A DNA stretch of 64,000 nucleotides from Betaproteobacteria bacterium (GTDB taxonomy: Bacteria; Pseudomonadota; Gammaproteobacteria; Burkholderiales; Rhodocyclaceae): assembly GCA_016709965.1 (NCBI GenBank), contig JADJLT010000006.1, positions 1,054,001 through 1,118,000 on the forward strand, written 5' to 3'. Numbering within the stretch: the stretch's first letter is position 1; every line of letters starts with the position of its first letter. The notes under the pieces are model-generated. The model was not told where the DNA came from. It was given only the letters and a program-made list of their open reading frames with translations, and searched no databases. Below, one piece after another: positions 1-7,986 of the stretch. Position numbers and translations under genes: made by a program.

Positions 1-5
1 CCCGA

Positions 6-803
6 TCAGAACGCGTCCTCCTCGGGTGGATTTCCCCGCTTGCTCTGCTCCCTTGCCTTGATCCTCGACTTGGCCGTTGCCGTGCTGTGCCGGAAGCGAA
101 ATGACTCATTCCCCGTTTCCACGATGTGGCAGTGATGCGTCAGGCGGTCGAGCAGCGCCGTCGTCATCTTGGCATCGCCGAAGACGCTCGGCCATTCGGC
201 AAAGGTCAGGTTGGTCGTGATCATCACGCTGGTGTGCTCGTAGAGCTTCGACAGCAAGTGAAACAGCAAGGCACCACCAGCCTGGCTGAACGGCAGATAG
301 CCCAGCTCATCGAGAATCACCAGATCCATGCGCAGCAGTCCCAAGGCAATCCGGCCAGCTTTGCCGGCCGCCTTCTCTTGTTCCAGGGCATTGGCCAGAT
401 CCACCGTCGAGAAGAACCGAACCCGCTTGTTATGGTGCCCAATCCCCGAAACACCCAGTGCCGTGGCCAGGTGCGTCTTGCCGGTTCCCGTGCCACCGAT
501 GAACACCACGTTCTGCGCTTCCTCGGTAAAGGACAGGTCGGCCAGTTGCCGAATCAGTTTCTGATCTACCTTCGATTGATCGAAGTCGAATCCCGCTAGA
601 TCCCGATGTACAGGGAAGCGGGCCGCATGCATCTGGTAGCCAATCGAGCGCATGACCCGGTCAGTATGTTCGGCCTGCAGCAGATGCTCGATCAACCAGC
701 GAGAAGTGTCGATGCCGGCGCCACCGTTGGCCGATAGCTCTTCCCAGGCACCAGCCATGCCGTGCAGGCGCAGCTCCTTGAACTCACTCATCAGCTCACG
801 CAT
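6..803 (-). CDS. istB: IstB-like ATPase of IS21 (helper of transposition)
   Basis: This 265-residue AAA+ ATPase assists the IstA transposase in target capture. The Walker A sequence GGTGTGKTHLATAL lies near residue 103 and the Walker B LVILDELGYLPF near residue 160. The length and the ending (PEEDAF) fit the family. The ATG at 803 overlaps the end of the istA frame by 8 nt, the usual istA-istB coupling. The reading frame is intact, in contrast to the copy at 14822, which carries two indels. Confidence 0.93.
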   Translation of the reverse strand: MRELMSEFKELRLHGMAGAWEELSANGGAGIDTSRWLIEHLLQAEHTDRVMRSIGYQMHAARFPVHRDLAGFDFDQSKVDQKLIRQLADLSFTEEAQNVVFIGGTGTGKTHLATALGVSGIGHHNKRVRFFSTVDLANALEQEKAAGKAGRIALGLLRMDLVILDELGYLPFSQAGGALLFHLLSKLYEHTSVMITTNLTFAEWPSVFGDAKMTTALLDRLTHHCHIVETGNESFRFRHSTATAKSRIKAREQSKRGNPPEEDAF

Positions 804-2302
804 GGTCGCTCACCTCCACGCGCAGCTGGTCGTAGCGACCCGTATCGGCGATCGGTGCTTCGCTGATCGTCAGCGGGGTCTCCACCGGTGGTGGCATGGG
901 TCCAGACTTCAGTCGATTGAGCATGTTCTCGACGTGCTCGGCACTGGGCAAGCCTGATTCCAGAACCAGATCGACCGCCACCAGCACAGACTCCAGACCG
1001 AACTGCGCAATCGCTGACAGGACCTTGGCCATCACCCGATCACCACCTTCCCGACGCAGCAACAAGCTGCGCAGGCGCTGCAAAGCTTCCGGCATGTCGG
1101 CAAATGGGGCGCCGTTTCTCAAGGCGCCCGGCTTTCGTTCAATCAACGGAATGTAGTGCTGCCAGTCGTAGAGCGTTTGTTGCCGGGTGAAACTACGCGG
1201 ATGGCTGGCCATGCGCAGATCGTGCGCCACCATATCAATCCGCTCCGGATAGAGACGCAGGCTAACGACCTGGCCGACCAACTCGCACGGCACCGAATAG
1301 CGATTACGATCCAGCGTGACTAGGCAGGTGCTGGAGACTTTGCCCAGGGTTTCCAACATACCCATCGAAGGGCGCCACCATTGGCATCAGGCTCGGTTGC
1401 TCGTGTTCCAGCATCTCGGCCACCGTCAGATCCGCGTACTCAGGATGGCGCAATTCCTGCCACAGGCTACGGCAGCGTTCGAGCAGCCAGACGTTCAGTT
1501 CGGTGAAAGAGCTGAAGCGTTCCTTGCCGGCATCCTGCCAGAGCCGCAGCCGGCTATCCTGGACATTCTTCTCGACAACGCCTTTCTCCCAGCCGCTGGC
1601 GACATTGCAGAAATCCGGGTCGAACAGGTAGTGGGAGGCCATGGCCGAGAAGCGGGCATTGACGATACGGGACTTGCCCTTCTGCACCTTATCCACGGCC
1701 GTCTTCATATTGTCGTAGATGCCGCGCCGAGGAATGCCGCCCAAGGCCGCAAACGAACGGGTATGGGCATCAAACAGCATTTCGTGGCCTTGCGTCGGGT
1801 AGGCCTGAACCACAAAGGCCCGACTGGCACAGAACTTCAGATGCGAGGCGAGAATCTTGCGCCAGACACCACCGATCACCAAATGCTCTTCGCTCCAGTC
1901 GAACTGGAAGGCTTCGCCTAATTCAAAGTGGAGCGGAACGAAGGCTTTGCTGACCGCCGCGCCACCATCGGAACGCCAGCGCCGGATGAACTCAGTGACC
2001 CGGCAGTAGGTGCCCGTAAATCCGGCCGCCTGCAATTCACCAAAGAGTTTCAGCGCCGTACGCCGATCCCGTTTCGGGCGCCGAGCATCCGTTTCCAGCG
2101 CCTTGATGAGTCGCGCCGCATAGGGCGCAATCTTGACGTTCGGGTTCTCCCGTTCGTACTTCGGCTCCGTGCCTTCCGGCGTCCGTAACCAACGCTTGAC
2201 GGTGTTCCGGCTATACCCCGTCTTCCTCGAAATCTCGGATAGCGACACGCCATCCCGGTAAAACAACCGCCGAATCCTTCCCAGATCCTTCATGGTGATC
2301 AT
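796..2302 (-). pseudogene. istA: istA transposase of IS21, broken by a +1 frameshift
   Basis: The two frames 1304-2302 and 796-1365 together make one IS21 IstA. The N-terminal part has a helix-turn-helix (SLSEISRKTGYSRNTVKRWL) and the DDE core, with Asp in FQFDWSEE, Asp in GIYDNMKT and Glu in the GWEKGVVEKN stretch. The C-terminal part is the beta-barrel region. At about 1353-1354 this copy has one extra base compared with the other copy (GTTGGAAACC against GTTGAAACC on the coding strand), which changes GYVETLG to GYVGNPG and terminates early. The start MITMKD has GGAG just upstream. The frameshift may be real or an assembly error; in neither copy is istA intact. Confidence 0.9.
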
Positions 2303-2635
2303 CTCCTAAAATCCTGCTCAAAAAATGAGCGGACTAGTTAATCACCCTGGTCAATTTTCAGCGCGCACAACCTCGCTTTTCTGGTCAGTTTTCAACGAGC
2401 GTCAACATGATGAAAACTCAAGTTTATCCATGGCACACCTGCGCTATTGCCAACGGAGGGCGGTAGTCGTATTGTGTGCCTATGGTATCCGATCATCATT
2501 CCGGAAACAATCTTAATTATTTGTTGTTTTATGGTTTTATTTGGTTGTTAATTTGTTGATATTTTGTTTTCAAGCATATGAAAACAAACGACTATTGTGC
2601 ATTAATACCTCATTGTGTCGCTTTGTGTATAGTTA

Positions 2636-2689
2636 TTGGTATGCCTTCACACGGAGTGGTCACTGGTTCGATCCCAGTACCGCCCACCA
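2636..2689 (+). tRNA. 3' part of a tRNA gene, probably Val (CAC); 5' acceptor strand missing
   Basis: The sequence has an anticodon loop TTCACAC (anticodon CAC), a perfect T arm (ACTGG-TTCGATC-CCAGT), the 3' acceptor strand ACCGCCC, a discriminator A and an encoded CCA ending at 2689. A 5' strand GGGCGGT should lie about 72 bases upstream of the acceptor end. Instead the region around 2611-2635 is AT-rich and does not pair, and the D arm is only vaguely recognisable. The anticodon stem has one mismatch. It therefore looks like a tRNA 3' half left by recombination or integration, not a working gene. The anticodon call is inferred from loop geometry. Confidence 0.6.
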
Positions 2690-2706
2690 AATCAGAGAAA
2701 CTCAAG

Positions 2707-2738
2707 ACCCGCACGGCGCAATGCTCTGCGGGTTTTTT
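2707..2738 (+). terminator. Rho-independent terminator behind the tRNA remnant
   Basis: A CCCGCA / TGCGGG stem encloses a 13-base loop and is followed by a run of six T. Its position directly behind the tRNA 3' end suggests it is the original tRNA terminator. Confidence 0.75.
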
Positions 2739-2784
2739 GTGGAATCGCTGCTCACATCTGGGTAAAGACCCTTCGGAGATATAT

Positions 2785-3324
2785 ATGCGAAACGGGTTCG
2801 GATTTATTTCGTCGATTGGTGTGCGGATTGTTTTGCTTTGCGTCATGCAATGTGTGACAAATGCTTTTGCTGGAACACCGGGTGAGATTCCGGTGGGTGG
2901 CCAGTTGCCTGAAGCTTCGCTCAGTAATCTTGCTGGCGGGATGACAAAGCTTTCCTCATTTAGAGGAAAGCCTTTGCTGATAAACGTTTGGGCGAGTTGG
3001 TGTGGGCCTTGTCGGGACGAAATGGGTTCGCTTGATCGACTATCTCGACGCTATGGAGGCAAAGAATTCAATATTATCGGTATATCGACTGACGATGATC
3101 GTGCTGCAGCGGTGCGGTTTATCAATACCTCAAAAATTCCGTTTTTGAATTTCATTGACCGCAATTTGGTTCTTGAAAACATGCTCGGAGCTGATCGACT
3201 ACCACTCACTGTTTTGGTTGATGCTGACGGTAACGTTATCAAACGAATCGCGGGCTCCAGAGCCTGGGACAGTCCTGAGTCCATCAACTTGATTGTCAAC
3301 GCATTCCGATTGCGGGTTCGATAG
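2785..3324 (+). CDS. TlpA/ResA-like periplasmic thioredoxin-fold protein
   Basis: This 179-residue exported thiol-disulfide protein most likely keeps haem-binding cysteines reduced during cytochrome c maturation, or acts as a general periplasmic reductant. An N-terminal hydrophobic segment ending near NAFAG acts as a signal peptide or anchor. The active site WCGPC (about residues 72-76, in VWASWCGPCRDE) and the cis-Pro region (DRLPLTVLVD) are present. The ATG at 2785 is chosen because GGAG lies 6 bases upstream; the frame stays open back to 2578 through the tRNA remnant. It is convergent with the barrel gene at 3352. Its presence close to two multiheme cytochromes fits a maturation role, but this is inference. 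Confidence 0.85.
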   Translation: MRNGFGFISSIGVRIVLLCVMQCVTNAFAGTPGEIPVGGQLPEASLSNLAGGMTKLSSFRGKPLLINVWASWCGPCRDEMGSLDRLSRRYGGKEFNIIGISTDDDRAAAVRFINTSKIPFLNFIDRNLVLENMLGADRLPLTVLVDADGNVIKRIAGSRAWDSPESINLIVNAFRLRVR

Positions 3325-3351
3325 CGATCGCACTTTGCGCCAACCCCGGAC

Positions 3352-4110
3352 TTAGTGCGTGTAGAAAACAAATACGCCGCCACCGACATCCGGACTCGCG
3401 TTGGAAAAGCCGGATACAAGGTAGGCCTGAAGTTTCAGGTTATTGTTCAGCTTATGTGTCAGGAACCCGGTGGCTTCACGAAGTGGTGAGCCACTATCCT
3501 GAATTTTCTGTCGGAAATCGTAACTTAAGCCCAGTGCAGTCTCCTGGGTTGCCCGGAATGACCATCCCAACGACGTATAAAAAGGATCTTTGAGGTCTAT
3601 GCCGTCTGGATCGCCCATTTTCTTGAAGCCAATCGTGCTGAATAGTGTATGGCTGCCTAGCACTCTGTAGACCTCGGTTTGAACCGAGAAGTCATTTTTC
3701 CCTGTGCCTAGGCCTTTACTTTCATCGGCTGTGGCGACTTTGAATTTTGTTCCTAAATCGATAAGCCACGGACCTTGCTGGAAAGTAGTCCAGCTTGCAG
3801 CTAATACGAGATCGCCCAAGCCCGATGCTCTGCTACGAGAGCTTTGTCCAGTGGTCAAGCTGATTCGGTCTGCGCCTGCGCCAGATACATTGGAGGGGCC
3901 GCTTGATTCCACATAAGGGATGGTGGCTCGGAAGCTCCAGTCTGAAATTTCGTATTTAAGGCCAATGGGCACGGTTAAGGTGTCAGTACGCTCTGCCTGG
4001 CCGTATTTCCCTGTTGAGTAATCAATTCCAGTACTCAAGGACAGAATGCCTTCCGCATGACATGGCAATGCCAATAAAACCCACAGGGTATGGAGAATTT
4101 TTGATTTCAC
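3352..4110 (-). CDS. Outer-membrane beta-barrel protein (transporter-like)
   Basis: This protein of about 252 residues begins with a clear signal peptide (KSKILHTLWVLLALPCHA) and continues with alternating amphipathic strands such as LTVPIGLKYEISDW and TSLGWSFRATQETALGLSYDF. It ends on an aromatic-rich strand (GGGVFVFYTH), as outer-membrane barrels do. The size allows roughly 12-14 strands. The GTG at 4110 is chosen because it places the signal peptide at the N-terminus; an ATG at 4191 overlaps the stop of the upstream gene (ATGA) and would give 279 residues. It is the last gene of the DUF6502-DUF5666 operon. A pore partner for the multiheme cytochromes is possible, but nothing in the sequence shows it. 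Confidence 0.75.
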   Translation of the reverse strand: MKSKILHTLWVLLALPCHAEGILSLSTGIDYSTGKYGQAERTDTLTVPIGLKYEISDWSFRATIPYVESSGPSNVSGAGADRISLTTGQSSRSRASGLGDLVLAASWTTFQQGPWLIDLGTKFKVATADESKGLGTGKNDFSVQTEVYRVLGSHTLFSTIGFKKMGDPDGIDLKDPFYTSLGWSFRATQETALGLSYDFRQKIQDSGSPLREATGFLTHKLNNNLKLQAYLVSGFSNASPDVGGGVFVFYTH

Positions 4111-4187
4111 GGTGTTACCAGAAGTGTTTTTGATCGGCGCAGATTTTATCTCGCCTTGATCGGGATGAAGCGACAAATGATGCCATA

Positions 4188-5471
4188 TCAATGTCGCTCG
4201 ACCCTCTCGACCTTCTCGACCTTCTCGACCTTCTCGACCTTCTCGACCTTCTCGACCTTCTCGACCTTCTCGACCTTCTCGACCTTCTCGACCTTCTCGA
4301 CCTTCTCGACCCTCTCGGCCCTCTCGGCCCTCTCGGCCCTCTCCGGCGTTTCGGATTTCTCGATTGATTCGGCGATTTCCGTTGTCGCTGTTTTGGTGGC
4401 AGTGCTGTCGTGGAACTCTGCGTTTCTCAGTGCAGGCAGTTGTCGATTTTCAGCCGGTATCGCTTCGTTCAATTCAAAGTGTTCAACAACAAGGCGGCCA
4501 GAGTTACCCACTCGTGCATCAAAAAAGATACGCTGATTGGGTTGCAGGGATTTAATCTCAGTGACCGTTGCGTTTGGTAGCGACAAGTGAAGGCCTGCTA
4601 CCGTGACGTTTCCGCGGCCGTCGGAGGTTTGCACCAAGCCTTCTACCAGAATTCTGTTGGCGCTGTTCTTGAAGCGATAGGTCGGGTCAGGCTTGATACT
4701 TTTTGGAACAAGCTCTGTACCGGTCCAGTGCCCATGGATCAAGGCAGCGTTCGCATTGATCGTTCCAGACACGGCAATGCCATTGATTGTCGATAGCTTG
4801 CCGGTCACTACCACTTGGCCAAGAGCGCTTGCCTGTTTCAAATTCGGACTCAGTTGAATTCGCGTGGCGATGAGCGCCCCATTGGCACCGGAAAGTGCAC
4901 TGACTTTTACAAGTTGCCCGACGGCGAGCCCTTGCGGCGATCCCCGCGTGTTCGGCACGATCGAAACCGTTTGACCAAGAATCTGGACGGATTTTCCTCC
5001 GTGTATCAGCTTGGTAACCGGGCCTTCTAGCGCATTCAGAATAGCGATGTTTCGTGCCATGAATCCTTTGGGAGAATTGGTGGCGTCGATAGAGACCACA
5101 TGCCCGATGGCAAGTTTATCGGCAGAAGATGGATCTCCATTTTCACTAACCGGAACACCGTGCTCGAAGTGCACCTCCACGCCGTTGACACAAACCGATG
5201 CGAAGCCGGTAACCACCCCAACGATTCCTACTGACGTAGCGTCTGCAAGCGGCGAGCCGGTACCGCCAATTCCACCGTCAACAGCTGGCGATCCTGTTCC
5301 ACCGATGCCGCCATCCTTTGTTGGCGTGCCGATTGCCGTGCTTCCCGTTCCACCAATGCCGCCGCGCGCAGGCTGGCTACTTACGGGGCGTTCCGGATCA
5401 ACGCAAACAGGTCCGGACCACGCCGCAACCGGGAGAATGGCGATGAGCAGTGACAGGAGATAGCGTTTCAT
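4188..5471 (-). CDS. Exported DUF5666 protein with GGIGGTG repeats and a VEK-repeat tail
   Basis: This 427-residue protein has a signal peptide (MKRYLLSLLIAILPVAAWSG). A low-complexity stretch follows with four GGIGGTG-type repeats (about residues 37-75). Several DUF5666 beta-barrel units come next (around 80-150, 150-210 and 270-335; VGxVVSID, VGQLVKVSALSG, LQPNQRIFFDARV). The tail of about 50 residues is built of AER and VEK triplets. The tail is encoded by a 9-bp tandem repeat and should form a strongly charged extended helix. The gene overlaps its neighbours on both sides by 4 bases and is evidently co-translated with them. The function of DUF5666 proteins is not known to me. Confidence 0.82.
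   Translation of the reverse strand: MKRYLLSLLIAILPVAAWSGPVCVDPERPVSSQPARGGIGGTGSTAIGTPTKDGGIGGTGSPAVDGGIGGTGSPLADATSVGIVGVVTGFASVCVNGVEVHFEHGVPVSENGDPSSADKLAIGHVVSIDATNSPKGFMARNIAILNALEGPVTKLIHGGKSVQILGQTVSIVPNTRGSPQGLAVGQLVKVSALSGANGALIATRIQLSPNLKQASALGQVVVTGKLSTINGIAVSGTINANAALIHGHWTGTELVPKSIKPDPTYRFKNSANRILVEGLVQTSDGRGNVTVAGLHLSLPNATVTEIKSLQPNQRIFFDARVGNSGRLVVEHFELNEAIPAENRQLPALRNAEFHDSTATKTATTEIAESIEKSETPERAERAERAERVEKVEKVEKVEKVEKVEKVEKVEKVEKVEKVEKVERVERH
4200..4343 (-). repeat. 9-bp tandem repeat (minisatellite) inside a coding region
   Basis: Eleven perfect copies of GACCTTCTC (plus strand) run from 4209 to 4307. They are flanked by variant copies GACCCTCTC and GGCCCTCTC, about 16 units in all. 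In the minus-strand gene they encode VEK, VER and AER. Because the unit is a multiple of three, copy-number change alters protein length without a frameshift. Confidence 0.95.
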
Positions 5472-6316
5472 TTTTTTTGGGGGGCTTCGCTGGTATCGCT
5501 GCTATAAAAATAGACCCCGCAGGTAAATCGTTTCATTGACTCGCACTCAGTTTGCTCTGTGCTTTGTTGACTATCTTTTGTCAGTTGTTCTGCCAGCGTA
5601 TGTAACTGGGTAAGCGTTTGCATGCCGAGCTTTGAAGCCCTGGCGCGCAATTGTTCAACTTGGGCTTCGGTCAGGAGGTCGTGGTGCACGCTGCGCTCAA
5701 ACCAGGGGCTGGTGGAGTTCAGCACGTTATCCGCCGCGGCAGCTGCGTGATCGCCGAGGTTATGTCCGTAATAAGCCAGTTTTTCTTCCAGTCCTTCTTT
5801 GGGAATGAAGCCGTTGCTTATTAATATGATTTCATCTACGTCATTGATGCGAACAACCCCTAGCCGCAGCCATTCATCAAGTATTGAACGAGGTCGAATA
5901 TCCTGGCTGACGCTGGTGACAAGCGCTTCAAACGATGCGTCCTTGTCGCTACGGGCCAATCGGGACAACGGGCGAGGTTGGCCATCGTCATCAAGCCATT
6001 GGGCGCCTGTGAGCCAAGTGGCCACAACCTGCGCGCTCAGGGATATCTTTGGTGGCAGACTGGCCTCGATATCGGGCAGTTCACGCAGTCGCTTGACGTC
6101 TTTTCGGTGTACGCCTGTAATCAGGCTGATCCTGCTATCCGTAGATGGCTTGTTGGCGAGATTAAAGTCGCGTTCTGCCACCTCGACGAATACACGTTTT
6201 AATAGTTCGATCGCCATGGGAAGGGTTATCTCGTGTGCAAGCATCACGCGGACAACAGGTGACAAAACTTTGTGTATTGCGGAAAGTAAAGCTGATCGTA
6301 GCGGCGAATCTGACAT
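5468..6316 (-). CDS. DUF6502 family protein
   Basis: This 282-residue soluble protein matches what I recall of the DUF6502 family: an N-terminal helical region (LRSALLSAIHKVLSPVVRVM), a stretch with ISLITGVHRKDVKRLREL that resembles a helix-turn-helix or winged-helix segment, and a C-terminal half without recognised motifs. There is no signal peptide or membrane helix, so it is probably cytoplasmic and perhaps DNA-binding. It is the first gene of a three-gene operon and overlaps the DUF5666 gene by 4 bases. A regulatory role for the operon is inference from the HTH-like segment. Confidence 0.75.
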   Translation of the reverse strand: MSDSPLRSALLSAIHKVLSPVVRVMLAHEITLPMAIELLKRVFVEVAERDFNLANKPSTDSRISLITGVHRKDVKRLRELPDIEASLPPKISLSAQVVATWLTGAQWLDDDGQPRPLSRLARSDKDASFEALVTSVSQDIRPRSILDEWLRLGVVRINDVDEIILISNGFIPKEGLEEKLAYYGHNLGDHAAAAADNVLNSTSPWFERSVHHDLLTEAQVEQLRARASKLGMQTLTQLHTLAEQLTKDSQQSTEQTECESMKRFTCGVYFYSSDTSEAPQKK

Positions 6317-6687
6317 TAAGGGGGGCCGAATCTGGAGCGTGCAGGAAATAGATGGTTAGTTTGAGTATGGGACAAATGTTAAAGAGTCGCTCTTCGACCA
6401 TTGATCATCCGGAATAATTCCATCGGCAGCGACATCTGAGGGGTATCGGGTGACATTCTACTTCTCGGATGCTGCTTTAAGAAAAGAGCTGGCTTACGAT
6501 CGCCGGCATAATTTTTTTGGCTTTGTCAGTGCGTCTCACCTTAATTACAAGGAACCACGATAAATCTCGGAAAGCTAACTTCAAGGATTGATCGAGGGAT
6601 ATTTTCCCACTGGATGGTTTTCTGGTAAAGCGCCTTTTGCGATCAAATGAACAGGTTTTTTCAGGCGAGTCCGGTAATCCGGGCGGC
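6317..6687. other. Gene-free intergenic region between two minus-strand operons
   Basis: About 370 AT-rich bases contain no convincing gene. A 77-codon minus-strand frame at 6477-6710 has no ribosome-binding site or family resemblance and overlaps the 3' end of the oxidoreductase gene. The region must hold the promoter for the DUF6502 operon. I see no clear terminator or operator. Confidence 0.6.
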
Positions 6688-7986
6688 TTATTCACCATAT
6701 CGGGTATCAACTTGAACCCCCATTTTTTTTAGCATGGGTGTCGGTAGTTCTCCGCCGGCACACACGATGACGGCATCATTCATACGTTCAAGAAGCAGCT
6801 CTCCACGCTTTAATACGACTTTTTCCTCTGTAATTTGTTGAACGGTGCTTTCAAGCAGTTGTTCGATTCGATTTTCCGCGATCGCTTCTGCCAGGCGCGT
6901 CCGATTTTTGGGTTTGACCCGGTCGAAGGCTTTGCCTCGGTAGCTCAGTGTGACGTGAGTGCCGGGTTCATTGGCGATGTCGAGGGCCGCTTCCAGCGCG
7001 CTGTCACCACCACCGACGACCAGAACGTGCCTTCCTTGATATTGCTCGGCCTCGATCAATCTATAGACAACCTTTGGTTGCTCTTCCCCCTTGGTGCCCA
7101 ATTTTCTCGGGGTGCCGCGGCGTCCGATAGCGAGTAGAACGTTGGCGGTCGAATAGGTCGCCTTATTGGTGCGTACTGAAAATGTGTTGTCCACAGGGGT
7201 GATTTCTTCCATGCGTTCGCTGAACTGAACGTTGGGCGTTGCCTGCTTGAGTACGCCAGTCCAGATCTCCATCAGTTCTTCCTTGCTTATTTCACGAACC
7301 TTTATTTCGCCAATTAGCGGGAGCTTCATGGGGGCGGTCATGACCAGTTTGTTACGAGGGTAGTGATAAGTCGTGCCGCCCAGCGAGTCCTCTTGTTCGA
7401 CCGTGACGTATTTTAGACCAGCTTCCTTGGCTGCCAGTGAGGCGGCAATCCCGGCTGGGCCGGCGCCGATTATGACCAGATCCAATTCGGCATTGCCACG
7501 TGGTCGAGCGGTGATTGCCTTGACGGCATGCGCGCCCTGGCGGATCGCGTTGCGAATCAGACCCATGCCACCGAGTTCGCCGGCGATAAAGACGCCAGGG
7601 ATATTGGTTTCAAAATCCGGATTTACTTGCGGGATATCCATGCCGCGTTTTGCAGTGCCGAAGACTAACTTGATTGCGCCGACCGGGCAGGCAGGGGCGC
7701 AGGCGCCATGCCCGATACAGTGGGATGGGTTGATCAGAATGCCTTTTCCTTTGATGACGCCCAGCGCTTTTTCGGGGCAGGCTCTGACACATGCGCCTGA
7801 GCCCATGCAGATGGACAAGTCGACGACGGGGTGAAGCGAGGGCGGCTCGGTCAGGCCGGACTCCTGAGCTTCCTTGAGTACGGCGTGGTGGATTTCCGAC
7901 GTCTTTTTCTTGGAGCGCAGGTGAAAGACAGCAGGGATCAGTATCAGCAGGACAGGGAGCAGGTAATAGATCAGGTCGGAAATCAT
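6688..7986 (-). CDS. Membrane-anchored FAD/NAD(P)-dependent oxidoreductase with two iron-sulfur motifs
   Basis: This 432-residue flavoprotein probably moves electrons between NAD(P)H and an iron-sulfur relay. Residues 1-23 form a membrane anchor. Two ferredoxin-like motifs follow at about 60-72 and 89-101: CMGSGACVRACP and CIGHGACAPACP. In both, the second cysteine of the classical CxxCxxCxxxCP is replaced (Ser, His). An FAD-binding GAGPAGIAASLAA lies near 172 and an NAD(P)-binding VVGGGDSALEAAL near 323. The thioredoxin-reductase-like core lacks the redox CxxC pair, so it is not a thioredoxin reductase. The start overlaps the stop of the upstream GGDEF-like gene by 4 bases. The neighbouring divergent operon encodes a membrane histidine protein and multiheme cytochromes, the likely acceptors. 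Confidence 0.85.
   Translation of the reverse strand: MISDLIYYLLPVLLILIPAVFHLRSKKKTSEIHHAVLKEAQESGLTEPPSLHPVVDLSICMGSGACVRACPEKALGVIKGKGILINPSHCIGHGACAPACPVGAIKLVFGTAKRGMDIPQVNPDFETNIPGVFIAGELGGMGLIRNAIRQGAHAVKAITARPRGNAELDLVIIGAGPAGIAASLAAKEAGLKYVTVEQEDSLGGTTYHYPRNKLVMTAPMKLPLIGEIKVREISKEELMEIWTGVLKQATPNVQFSERMEEITPVDNTFSVRTNKATYSTANVLLAIGRRGTPRKLGTKGEEQPKVVYRLIEAEQYQGRHVLVVGGGDSALEAALDIANEPGTHVTLSYRGKAFDRVKPKNRTRLAEAIAENRIEQLLESTVQQITEEKVVLKRGELLLERMNDAVIVCAGGELPTPMLKKMGVQVDTRYGE

Larger units (their letters stand above)
1..2407 (-). mobile_element. IS21-family insertion sequence, left copy (cut by window edge)
   Basis: This copy carries istA and istB on the minus strand. Its istA-proximal end is at 2407, where the minus strand reads TGTTGACGCTCG, the same terminus as the second copy at 13221. 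A second internal terminal repeat (TTGAAAAnTGACCAG type) lies just inside, as IS21 elements usually have. The istB-distal end is beyond base 1, so any target duplication at that side cannot be checked. It is inverted relative to the copy at 13221-15804, and the two bracket 2408-13220. They differ by several substitutions and single-base indels, so they are not identical duplicates. Confidence 0.93.
2408..2784. other. Gene-free stretch with a tRNA remnant and terminator
   Basis: This stretch holds no supportable protein gene. The first 230 bases after the IS end are AT-rich, without a recognisable product. They run into the 3' half of a tRNA (2636-2689) and a terminator (2707-2738), followed by the leader of the thioredoxin-like gene. 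It marks the left inner flank of the IS21-bracketed segment. Confidence 0.6.

Noticed and set aside
2408..2460. Continuation of the truncated cytochrome or transferase gene at the inner edge of the left IS
   Set aside because: All frames were read; none continues the haem pattern or the missing C-terminal segment of the sugar transferase.
4200..4343. CRISPR-like array
   Set aside because: The units are 9 bp, contiguous, without spacers and in a coding frame.
4156..4536. Plus-strand frame with STF repeats over the 9-bp minisatellite
   Set aside because: It is the opposite-strand reading of the tandem repeat in the DUF5666 gene; the minus-strand gene has a signal peptide, domains and operon overlap, this frame has none.
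6477..6710. Small minus-strand gene before the oxidoreductase 3' end
   Set aside because: No ribosome site, no family resemblance, overlap with the coding region.
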